From contig JAGWVO010000258.1 of NCBI GenBank assembly GCA_018970845.1, positions 1 through 5,542 of the forward strand: DNA of 5,542 bases, read 5' to 3'. Under the pieces are notes generated by a model, which searched no databases, had not been told where the DNA came from, and worked only from the letters and a program-made list of their open reading frames with translations. A program made the position numbers and the translations under genes. This DNA is from Planctomycetota bacterium (GTDB taxonomy: Bacteria; Planctomycetota; Planctomycetia; Gemmatales; Gemmataceae). Positions 1 through 5,542 of the stretch are shown here, piece after piece. Positions within the stretch are counted from its first letter, which is position 1. Each line of letters opens with the position of its first letter.

Positions 1-56
1 AGACTCAACTTCGGGTGCTTGACCCACCTGACACTTTTTTCCGCAATGGCTGGCAT
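1..56 (-). CDS. nuoI: NADH-quinone oxidoreductase subunit I (NuoI), N-terminal fragment
   Basis: Only the first 18 codons and part of the next are present; the rest lies beyond the left edge. The fragment reads MPAIAEKSVRWVKHPKLS. The VKHPKLS part resembles the start of NuoI proteins, which often have a V-x-[RH]-P-K-L-[ST] stretch before the amphipathic helix. The defining feature of the family, two CxxCxxCxxxCP motifs binding clusters N6a and N6b, is outside the window, so the call rests on this short match and on gene order (nuoI normally follows nuoH). NuoI passes electrons from NuoG to cluster N2 in NuoB, in the peripheral arm near the membrane. The ATG is well supported by an AGGAG site 6 nt upstream. 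It lies 23 bp after the nuoH stop, in the same transcription unit. Confidence 0.82.
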   Translation of the reverse strand, partial: MPAIAEKSVRWVKHPKLS

Positions 57-62
57 GACGGT

Positions 63-67
63 CTCCT
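63..67 (-). promoter_or_regulatory. Ribosome binding site of nuoI
   Basis: On the minus strand the bases read AGGAG, followed by a 6-nt spacer (accgtc) and the ATG at 56. It is the clearest Shine-Dalgarno sequence in the window. It fixes the start of a gene of which only a short fragment is visible. It sits inside the 23-bp gap after nuoH. Confidence 0.8.
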
Positions 68-79
68 GATTGGGGTTTC

Positions 80-1489
80 TCACCAGGCCTTGGCCGAAAG
101 TTCCGGAGAACTGCTGGCCGATGGAGCCCGTCCCCGGAGAAGGTTGACGGGAACGCGCTGGGGCTCGCCCGGCAGCATCAGGCTGGCAACTCCCACGAGG
201 AGAAGGCTTCCAAACGACCAGAACAACTGAAAGATAAGCCGGGCGGAATCCGGCTCAATGAACTGGCGTGACGCGGCGACCCCCACCAGCGACAAGACCC
301 CTAAAGGCATCATGGCCTTCCAGGCCAGACTCATGAGCTGGTTGAACTTGAACCTCAGGATTGTCCAACGCACAAGCATGAAAAGGCCGATGATGAACCC
401 CATTTTGCCGCAAAAAACCGCGGCCTTCACAGCGCAGGAAATGAGATAGGCCAAATCCGGGAAACCTTCCGGAGCCGCCTTGAGAAAATCTGTGGCAAAG
501 GGCAGGCTCCAACCGCCAAGGAACAACGCGGCCATGAGGAAGCTTGTGGTGATCATGTGGGTATATTCGCCAAGAAAGAACAGGGCGAACTTCATTGAGC
601 TGTATTCGGTGTGGTATCCCCCAACCAATTCCTGCTCGCACTCCGGAAGGTCGAAAGGCAGCCGGTTGCATTCGGCGAATATTGAAATCAAGAAAAGGAG
701 GCATGCCAGCGGTTGATAAGCCACCAACCAACCATGCCGGACCTGCCAATCGACGATGCGCTCGAGGTTCAACGATCCGACCATGACGAGCACACCAAGC
801 ACAGACAACCCCATGGGTATCTCGTAACTGATGACTTGGGCGCTCGACCTCAGTGAACCAAGGAGGCTGTATTTGTTGTTGCTCGACCAACCTCCCAGCA
901 CGATGCCGTAAACAGCCAGCCCACCCACGGCGAAAACAAAAAGAAATCCGATGTCGACATTGGGAGCTATCGCGAACTTGAAAGTGGTGAGGCTCTCGTA
1001 GGATTTGGCGCCGTCACGCACCTCCTGAATGTTGGTGCCATTCTTCATGGCGGCCAGTTCAGTTTTGGTAGCGGGAAACAATCGCTGGGCTTTTAACCCG
1101 CCATCTGTTGATGAATGGAGAACAGGTGTTACCGGGGTGTCGCCAAAGCTGACAACGGCCAACGCAAGCAATGCTGTTCCAACGGCTACCATAGGGGCAA
1201 GGAAATAGAACACCCTGTCGACATGGCCGGGAATGACATCCTCCTTGAGAAGAAATTTCACTCCATCAGCCAACGGTTGGCCCAAACCAAAAAAACCCTT
1301 GAGAAATGACAACCATGGTTGCCCCAGGTCAAACCCGGTCCTGTTGGGGCCGACGCGGTCTTGAACCCATGCCGACACCTTTCTTTCAAGCAAAGTTGAA
1401 TAACCAACAGCCGTTAGAACGGCACCAAAGACGATGCCAATCGTCACGATGGTGACCAGGAAACTGAAGGGAATCAGGTCAAAAAGCAT
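80..1489 (-). CDS. nuoH: NADH-quinone oxidoreductase subunit H (NuoH), with long loop insert
   Basis: NuoH (ND1/Nqo8 family) is the membrane subunit at the foot of the peripheral arm. With NuoB and NuoD it forms the quinone-binding chamber. The 469-residue product has about nine hydrophobic segments, near residues 8-32, 93-115, 178-200, 217-238, 257-274, 302-327, 346-372, 388-408 and 416-440. Family motifs are ERKVSAWVQDRVGPN at 35-49, GWSSNNKYSLLGSLRSSAQ at 200-218, and AECNRLPFDLPE at 272-283 followed by ELVGGYHTEY at 287-296. The protein is longer than usual (commonly about 320-430 residues). The excess is mainly a polar stretch at about 117-173, between the second and third membrane segments, plus a polar C-terminal tail from about 449. 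The normally conserved TxPRxRxDQ motif reads TILRFKFNQLM (376-386). The ATG starts 18 bp after nuoG behind a weak GGAAA site. The reading frame is intact, so the gene is probably functional. Confidence 0.97.
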   Translation of the reverse strand: MLFDLIPFSFLVTIVTIGIVFGAVLTAVGYSTLLERKVSAWVQDRVGPNRTGFDLGQPWLSFLKGFFGLGQPLADGVKFLLKEDVIPGHVDRVFYFLAPMVAVGTALLALAVVSFGDTPVTPVLHSSTDGGLKAQRLFPATKTELAAMKNGTNIQEVRDGAKSYESLTTFKFAIAPNVDIGFLFVFAVGGLAVYGIVLGGWSSNNKYSLLGSLRSSAQVISYEIPMGLSVLGVLVMVGSLNLERIVDWQVRHGWLVAYQPLACLLFLISIFAECNRLPFDLPECEQELVGGYHTEYSSMKFALFFLGEYTHMITTSFLMAALFLGGWSLPFATDFLKAAPEGFPDLAYLISCAVKAAVFCGKMGFIIGLFMLVRWTILRFKFNQLMSLAWKAMMPLGVLSLVGVAASRQFIEPDSARLIFQLFWSFGSLLLVGVASLMLPGEPQRVPVNLLRGRAPSASSSPELSAKAW

Positions 1490-1507
1490 GAGGGATTTCC
1501 ATGACGC

Positions 1508-3160
1508 CTATGATCCGCTGCCGGTAAACACGCCGAACTCACCAGTGGAACCTTGGGCCAGTGCCGCGAGAGCGCTGACAGTCTTTCCGATTTCCTTGCG
1601 GATTTCCTCAGCTCGAACAAGGCCTTTCCGGCCGAGAAGGTCGAGGAATACCTGCCCATCGGTCCGCATGCCTCGCAACGGAACGCAACCGGCAACTGTG
1701 GACTGGGCCAGCCCTGCGTGATTCACATAGGTGCCTTCCTTTTCAGAAAAGGCGGCGGAGGGAATCACAAGATTGGCGCGATCCGTGAGTGCGGATGGCA
1801 TCAAGTCATGGACGACTAGATGAGGCGCCTTGGCAAGCTTGTCGGCATCTTCAACCCGAAAGCCAGGATGGGCCGAAGAATACCCGCCTGTGACATAAAC
1901 GAAACGGGCGCTGCCCGCGTCGCACGCCTGCAATAGATCGTTGAACGATACAACCGTTTTTTGGAAGTGGGATACGATGGCTTCCACACCCCTGCGGTTT
2001 GGGCATTTTTCAGCCCGAATGGTGAATTTGACGTTAGCCGCGGGCCTGCCCTTTCGGTCTTTGGGATAAGTGTCATCATCACCGACGCGGGTAACGGGGC
2101 CGGACACAATCCTGACAAATGGTGATACCGACCTGGCGTAGGAGGCAAGAAGCCACGCCTCTTCAAGCGTTAGAAACGGGGAGAGAACAAACCATGCGTT
2201 GCCAGCATCAACACCGGCAACCTCCCGAAAGGCGCGATCAACGCTGGCCACCGCGGCGGACCATTCGATCGGCTTGGTTCCAGATTCCCTGCGCTCGAGA
2301 GGTTTCCTGAAGCGCTGGGAACTGTTGACCTGTTGGTATCCGAGCCTGCCCTCATCGCACATGAAGTGCCCTTGGGCCCTGGGATTGAACCTAGGCCTCA
2401 ACCTGTAGACGACATCCTTGTTCGTGTCCAAATGGATGCTGCAACCGGTGGAGCATCCAGTGCAGACGGAATTGACCGTCTTGAGATTCCACACGCGTTG
2501 TTTGTAAAGAAAATCCTTGCTGGCAAGGGCCCCCACAGGACAGAGGTCGACGACATTGGTCGCGAGCTTGTTGTCAAGAGGATGTCCGGGAAAAACATCA
2601 ATTTCGGAATGATTTCCTCTTTGGACCACATGAAGCTCGGCGGTTCCCGCCACTTCACGGGTGAAGCGGACGCAGCGGCTGCACATGATGCAGCGGTCGG
2701 TGAAGAGGCTGACATTCGGACCGATGTCAGGCTTGTTGGGAGGCGTGTTCTTTTCGTCAACCATCCGGCTCGAGGCGTTGCCGAATTTGAAGCTGTAGTC
2801 CTGAAGCAGGCACTCCCCGGCCTTGTCGCAAACAGGGCAATCGAGGGGATGATTGAGAAGGAGGTTTTCCAGCGTGGCCTTTTGGGCGGTCGTCGCCCTG
2901 GGATCCATGGTCTGGATCACCGTGCCATCCTTGACAGGCGTTTGGCATCCGGGAACCACCTTGGGCTGCATCGCGATCGATCCGTCGGTTTTTTTCTCTC
3001 CGACCATCACAAGGCACATTCGGCACGACGCCACGACGGAAAGCGCGGGATGCCAGCAATAATGCGGGATCGTCACGCCTGCTCGCTGGGCCGCTTGGAC
3101 GCAGTTCAGCTTTTCGTCGCCAATGTCAACCGAAATATCGTTGACCAGCACGGTGGCCAT
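1508..3160 (-). CDS. nuoG: NADH-quinone oxidoreductase subunit G (NuoG), short form
   Basis: NuoG carries the electron chain between NuoF and NuoI in the peripheral arm. In the 550-residue product, the N-terminal ferredoxin-like domain has Cys35, 46, 49 and 72 for [2Fe-2S] cluster N1b. His104, Cys108, 111 and 117 (HxxxCxxCx5C) fit N5. Cys157, 160, 163 and 207 fit N4. Cys233, 236, 240 and 268 (CxxCxxxCx27C) fit the extra cluster N7 found in some bacteria. The C-terminal molybdopterin-oxidoreductase-like domain is much reduced: a short start near 298-345, then a jump to its end with ANLVIPSAAFSEKEGTYVN at 462-480. Many NuoG proteins have about 690-910 residues, so the middle of this domain is missing. 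The frame is clean, so this looks like a natural short form and not a frameshift. The ATG at 3160 is chosen over one at 3244. The longer version would overlap nuoF by 65 bp and add a basic, non-homologous leader, whereas MATVLVNDISVDI begins as the family does and has a GAGGA site before it. Confidence 0.96.
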   Translation of the reverse strand: MATVLVNDISVDIGDEKLNCVQAAQRAGVTIPHYCWHPALSVVASCRMCLVMVGEKKTDGSIAMQPKVVPGCQTPVKDGTVIQTMDPRATTAQKATLENLLLNHPLDCPVCDKAGECLLQDYSFKFGNASSRMVDEKNTPPNKPDIGPNVSLFTDRCIMCSRCVRFTREVAGTAELHVVQRGNHSEIDVFPGHPLDNKLATNVVDLCPVGALASKDFLYKQRVWNLKTVNSVCTGCSTGCSIHLDTNKDVVYRLRPRFNPRAQGHFMCDEGRLGYQQVNSSQRFRKPLERRESGTKPIEWSAAVASVDRAFREVAGVDAGNAWFVLSPFLTLEEAWLLASYARSVSPFVRIVSGPVTRVGDDDTYPKDRKGRPAANVKFTIRAEKCPNRRGVEAIVSHFQKTVVSFNDLLQACDAGSARFVYVTGGYSSAHPGFRVEDADKLAKAPHLVVHDLMPSALTDRANLVIPSAAFSEKEGTYVNHAGLAQSTVAGCVPLRGMRTDGQVFLDLLGRKGLVRAEEIRKEIGKTVSALAALAQGSTGEFGVFTGSGS

Positions 3161-3168
3161 AAAGTTGG

Positions 3169-3173
3169 TCCTC
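3169..3173 (-). promoter_or_regulatory. Ribosome binding site of nuoG
   Basis: The minus strand reads GAGGA, then an 8-nt spacer (ccaacttt) and the ATG at 3160. It lies in the 19-bp gap after the nuoF stop. It supports the shorter nuoG start over the in-frame ATG at 3244 inside nuoF. Confidence 0.65.
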
Positions 3174-3179
3174 GCGATC

Positions 3180-4514
3180 CTAGTGCGCCTGCGCCATCTG
3201 AAGCCGGACTCCCTGCCGGGGACCAGTCTTAAGGTAGCTTTCAAATTCGGGGCGGAATTTGCGTATGGCTGTTTTCACGGGCCAACCCGCGCCGTCCGCT
3301 AGGCCGCAAATGGTTGTGCCCGGCATGATGCCGATCCTGTCGGCAACTTCCTCGAGGATATCAAGGTCTTCCCTTCGACCCTGCCCGCGTCGGATTCTCT
3401 CGACGATCTTGAGCATCCAACCAGTGCCCTCCCGACAAGGGGTGCATTGGCCGCAGCTTTCATGGGCGAAGAACCGGCAGAGGTTATGAAGGACATCGAC
3501 AATGCTGGTCTGATCATCGAATATCGTGACGGCCGCTGTGCCAAGGCCAAGCGCCTTCACGGTTCCCGGGCCGTTGAAATCGAGCGGGATATCGAATTCC
3601 GACTCGGGAATGATGCCCATGCTGTTTCCACCGGGAATGGCGCCTTTGGCTTTTCGACCTTTCCAAACGCCCCCGCCATGTTTTTCCACAAGTTCTCGAA
3701 GGGTCACCCCCATCGGAAGTTCCACGATCCCCGGTTTGTTCACATGGCCGCTGATGCAGTAAAGCTTGGGCCCATAACTTCCCGCGTCGCGGGGATTCTT
3801 GGGATCGGGAGGCACCCCGATCGACTTGAACCAATCAACGCCCCGTTCCATGATGTGAACGACATTCGCCAATGTTTCCGGATTGTTGACGATTGTGGGC
3901 TTGCGGAAAGCCCCTTCAATGGCAGGGAATGGCGGTTTGATCCTTGGCCAGGCCCTTTTCCCCTCAAGCGATTCAATCAGGCCGGTTTCCTCACCGCAAA
4001 TGTAGGCCGCGGCGCCACGATGGACAAAAACATCCAATGAAAACGTGGTCCCAAGGATATTCTTGCCCAGCAAACCTGCGGAATAAGCCTCGTCGATGGC
4101 CTTTTGCATCTGCCTCATGCCGTGGCCGTATTCATAGCGGATGTAGAAGTAAGCCGTCGTGGCACGTATCGCGTAAGAAGCAAGGATGATTCCTTCAAGA
4201 ACCTGATGGGGATCCTTTTCCACAAGCACGCGATTGTTGAATGTGCAGGGTTCGCTCTCGTCACAATTCACGCAAAGATAAATCGGCCCGGGATGTCCCT
4301 TTGGCAGGAATGTCCATTTGAGCCCGGTGGGAAATCCGGCGCCGCCCCTTCCCCGGAGGCCTGAATCCTTCACCTGATTGGTGACCTGTTCGCTTGTGAG
4401 CTCCTTCAACACTCTTTCAAGGGTCTTATAGCCACCGTCAGCCCTGTACCCTTCAATGCCTTGGCATTCGGGTCGTCCGATCCTACGAAGCAGGACAGGT
4501 TCATAAGTCGCCAT
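3180..4514 (-). CDS. nuoF: NADH-quinone oxidoreductase subunit F (NuoF), NADH/FMN-binding
   Basis: NuoF oxidises NADH with FMN and hands electrons to [4Fe-4S] cluster N3, at the tip of the peripheral arm. The 444-residue product is a normal length. Visible motifs in order: the FMN-loop sequence GLRGRGGAGFPTGLKW at 52-67; the acidic nucleotide-site stretch NCDESEPCTFNNR at 83-95; a glycine-rich loop GAAAYICGEETGLIESLEG at 167-185; and SCGQCTPCREGTGWM at 353-367, whose Cys354, 357 and 360 with distant Cys403 ligate N3. The PWPV-type end of the N3 domain (GAGWPVK, 408-414) is present. One residue differs from the usual GAGAYICGEET: Ala169 replaces Gly. DESEPCTFNNR and GLGTAAVTIFDD (323-334) recall PVC-group NuoF. 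The ATG follows nuoE by 27 bp with an AAGGGAG site 7 nt upstream. The stop is TAG. Confidence 0.98.
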   Translation of the reverse strand: MATYEPVLLRRIGRPECQGIEGYRADGGYKTLERVLKELTSEQVTNQVKDSGLRGRGGAGFPTGLKWTFLPKGHPGPIYLCVNCDESEPCTFNNRVLVEKDPHQVLEGIILASYAIRATTAYFYIRYEYGHGMRQMQKAIDEAYSAGLLGKNILGTTFSLDVFVHRGAAAYICGEETGLIESLEGKRAWPRIKPPFPAIEGAFRKPTIVNNPETLANVVHIMERGVDWFKSIGVPPDPKNPRDAGSYGPKLYCISGHVNKPGIVELPMGVTLRELVEKHGGGVWKGRKAKGAIPGGNSMGIIPESEFDIPLDFNGPGTVKALGLGTAAVTIFDDQTSIVDVLHNLCRFFAHESCGQCTPCREGTGWMLKIVERIRRGQGRREDLDILEEVADRIGIMPGTTICGLADGAGWPVKTAIRKFRPEFESYLKTGPRQGVRLQMAQAH

Positions 4515-4521
4515 CGGACCG

Positions 4522-4528
4522 CTCCCTT
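4522..4528 (-). promoter_or_regulatory. Ribosome binding site of nuoF
   Basis: The minus strand reads AAGGGAG, a 7-nt spacer (cggtccg), then the ATG at 4514. It lies in the 27-bp nuoE-nuoF gap, the longest gap in the window, and gives nuoF its own initiation site. Confidence 0.7.
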
Positions 4529-4541
4529 GTGCCAGCTTTCC

Positions 4542-5099
4542 TCATTGGCCCGACGCAGGTCCAGCGGGCGCGTTGCGCAGCCGATGGACCAGTTCGCGCA
4601 TCCGGGACTCATCGGAAATATCGTGCACATGCTCATCGTCGATCATGCAGGCGGGGGCACCCTCGCAGGCGCCCAGGCATTCTGCCAGTTCAAGCGTCAC
4701 TGTGCCGTCGGAAGTTGTTCCCCCGACAGGCACTCCTAGAAATTCCGAGGCTTTCTCAAGCAGGCTGTCGGCGCCCCTGAGTGCGCACGCAAGACTTCTG
4801 CACACCCAAAGCCTGCGAGCTCCAAGCCTGTCTGATTCATCCCTGAAAAAACCATAAAAGCTCATCGTGTCATGAACCTCCGCGGGCGAGAGGTCCAATA
4901 TGTCGGCGATTTCCTCGACCGCCCACCGCGGAACACATCTGAGCTTGTCCTGCACGAGGTGAAGGGCGGGAAGGGTCACGGCCTGCTTGCTGGGATACCG
5001 TCGGAGCAAAGAAAAGATTCGTTCCCTAATCTCAACAGGAAGGGGCCCCGGAATCGGTGGCAAGTCGCGGTTGCGGACATGCGTATCAGGGTGGCTCAT
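4542..5099 (-). CDS. nuoE: NADH-quinone oxidoreductase subunit E (NuoE), thioredoxin-like [2Fe-2S]
   Basis: NuoE partners NuoF in the NADH-oxidising module and holds [2Fe-2S] cluster N1a. The 185-residue product is typical in length. An N-terminal helical domain (about 22-90) includes the family pattern RYPSKQAVTLPALHLVQ at 34-50, VPRWAVEEIADIL at 56-68 and VHDTMSFYGFF at 75-85. The thioredoxin-like domain follows. Its four ligands are Cys100 and Cys105 (VCRSLACALRG) and Cys141 and Cys145 (AECLGACEGAP), the expected Cx4C...CxxxC arrangement. The first 20 residues are a proline-rich, poorly conserved leader, and the C-terminus is Ala/Pro/Gly-rich. The chosen ATG overlaps the nuoD stop by 4 bp (ATGA) and has GGAG 8 nt upstream. 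An ATG at 5231 would extend the frame deep into nuoD with an unrelated leader and is rejected. The overlap suggests translational coupling to nuoD. Confidence 0.97.
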   Translation of the reverse strand: MSHPDTHVRNRDLPPIPGPLPVEIRERIFSLLRRYPSKQAVTLPALHLVQDKLRCVPRWAVEEIADILDLSPAEVHDTMSFYGFFRDESDRLGARRLWVCRSLACALRGADSLLEKASEFLGVPVGGTTSDGTVTLELAECLGACEGAPACMIDDEHVHDISDESRMRELVHRLRNAPAGPASGQ

Positions 5100-5542
5100 C
5101 GATCCAACTCCGCCGCAATAATATTCAAGCTCCCGAGAATGGCAGCCACATCGGAAACCGTGTGCCCCTCGGCAAGGTGCGGGAACAACGAGAAATGAAT
5201 AAAGGAGGGCGGTCGGGTTCGGGCCCGCCATGCCTCCGGGGCGCCATTGGAAACGATGTAAAAACCCAGCTCACCGTTGGGAGACTCGGTCGAGGCGTAG
5301 ACCTCATTGACTGGCGGTTGCCACTTCCTGTTGGTCATGTTGAGTTCAAAATGATGGATCAGGCCCTCAATGCTCCGGTAAACAGAAAGCTGATTGGGAA
5401 GAACCATCCTATCTTCGACATTGGAGTTCACGGGACCGGAAGGAAGGTTTTCGATAGCCCAAGAAATGATTTTGTGGCTCTCGAGCATTTCCTCCATGCG
5501 AACCAGATATCTGGCAAGGCAATCGCCATCCTGAGAACAAAC
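5096..5542 (-). CDS. nuoD: NADH-quinone oxidoreductase subunit D (NuoD), C-terminal part
   Basis: The window holds the last 148 codons and the TGA stop; the frame stays open to the right edge, so the gene continues upstream. NuoD is the 49-kDa subunit, related to the large subunit of [NiFe] hydrogenases, and helps form the quinone site with NuoB and NuoH. Numbering from the edge, the fragment shows GDCLARYLVRMEEM (6-19), YRSIEGLIHHFEL (55-67), EVYASTESPNGELGFYIVS (80-98), AWRARTRPPSFIHF (104-117) and the end GSLNIIAAELDR (137-148). These match the closing part of the family (GDxYDRYxVRxxEM, EAPxGExGxYxVSDG, RxPSF, GSxDIVxGExDR). Asn replaces the usual Asp in VSDG and in GSxD. The ATG at 5497 is internal and not the true start. 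Whether NuoD is fused to NuoC, as in some bacteria, cannot be seen. Confidence 0.96.
   Translation of the reverse strand, partial: VCSQDGDCLARYLVRMEEMLESHKIISWAIENLPSGPVNSNVEDRMVLPNQLSVYRSIEGLIHHFELNMTNRKWQPPVNEVYASTESPNGELGFYIVSNGAPEAWRARTRPPSFIHFSLFPHLAEGHTVSDVAAILGSLNIIAAELDR
5108..5111 (-). promoter_or_regulatory. Ribosome binding site of nuoE inside the nuoD end
   Basis: The minus strand reads GGAG (within GGCGGAG), then an 8-nt spacer (ttggatcg) and the ATG at 5099. It lies within the last codons of nuoD. With the ATGA stop/start overlap it supports coupled translation of the two genes and rules against the longer upstream nuoE start. Confidence 0.65.

Noticed and set aside
255..890. 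Open frame of 211 codons on the minus strand, in another frame inside nuoH.
   Set aside because: The nuoH frame over the same bases encodes clear membrane segments and family motifs. The alternative product is His/Arg/Pro-rich and has no recognisable fold.
1480..1502. Eight-codon reading frame starting at the ATG at 1502 before nuoH, considered as a leader peptide.
   Set aside because: It is out of frame with nuoH, overlaps its start, has no attenuator-like hairpin that I could see, and such tiny frames arise by chance.
1508..3160. Short NuoG considered as a frameshifted or broken gene.
   Set aside because: The frame is continuous, and the end of the domain (SAAFSEKEGTYVN region) is present in the same frame. 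The stop is followed at normal spacing by nuoH. A natural short form is the simpler reading.
2333..3232. Open frame of 299 codons on the plus strand, antisense to nuoG.
   Set aside because: It lies wholly opposite the conserved cluster-binding part of nuoG and the nuoG start. Its product is rich in Arg, His, Gly and Ala with no recognisable domain. It has no convincing ribosome binding site, and long antisense frames are common in GC-rich coding DNA.
3161..3244. Longer nuoG start at the ATG at 3244, giving 28 extra residues.
   Set aside because: The extra residues are Arg-rich and unlike the family, they overlap the end of nuoF by 65 bp, and the ATG at 3160 has a better-placed ribosome binding site.
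3447..4040. Open frame of 197 codons on the plus strand, antisense to nuoF.
   Set aside because: It mirrors the third codon positions of well-conserved nuoF, has no family signature, and would be the only plus-strand gene within a tight minus-strand operon.
5100..5231. Longer nuoE start at the ATG at 5231, giving 44 extra residues.
   Set aside because: The extension overlaps the conserved end of nuoD in another frame and does not resemble NuoE. The ATGA junction at 5096-5099 with GGAG upstream is a standard start.

Overview
This window is a continuous piece of a respiratory complex I operon (proton-pumping NADH:quinone oxidoreductase, nuo). Every gene lies on the minus strand, so transcription runs from high to low coordinates. 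In transcription order it holds the 3' part of nuoD (cut by the right edge), nuoE, nuoF, nuoG, nuoH and the first 18 codons of nuoI (cut by the left edge). This is the standard bacterial gene order. No mobile element, RNA gene, CRISPR array, terminator or foreign cargo is visible, and no stretch longer than about 30 bases lacks a gene.

Layout: nuoD overlaps nuoE by 4 bp (ATGA). The later junctions are short gaps of 27 bp (nuoE-nuoF), 19 bp (nuoF-nuoG), 18 bp (nuoG-nuoH) and 23 bp (nuoH-nuoI). Most starts are preceded by a purine-rich ribosome binding site. There is no room for an internal promoter in the gaps, so the promoter should lie upstream of nuoD, beyond the right edge.

How the genes work together: NuoF (FMN, cluster N3) takes a hydride from NADH and pairs with NuoE (cluster N1a). 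Electrons then pass along the NuoG clusters (N1b, N4, N5, plus an N7-type site) to NuoI (N6a, N6b). They reach the quinone pocket formed by NuoD, NuoB and the membrane subunit NuoH, where quinone reduction drives proton pumping. All iron-sulfur ligand motifs expected in NuoE, NuoF and NuoG are intact, so the operon looks functional.

Organism: the DNA is moderately GC-rich by eye. Several protein signatures recall Verrucomicrobia or Planctomycetes (PVC superphylum) complex I: DESEPCTFNNR and ETGLIESLEGKRAWPRIKPP in NuoF, AWRARTRPPSF and a GSLNIIAAELDR end in NuoD, and a short NuoG with FTIRAEKCPNRRG. A member of Verrucomicrobiota is the best guess. It rests on remembered family patterns, not on a search.

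I found no new biological system here. The points worth a second look are sequence-level: a long insert in a NuoH loop, substitutions in a normally near-invariant NuoH motif, a NuoG that keeps the N7 cysteines but has lost most of its molybdopterin-type domain, and a Gly-to-Ala change in the NuoF glycine-rich loop.
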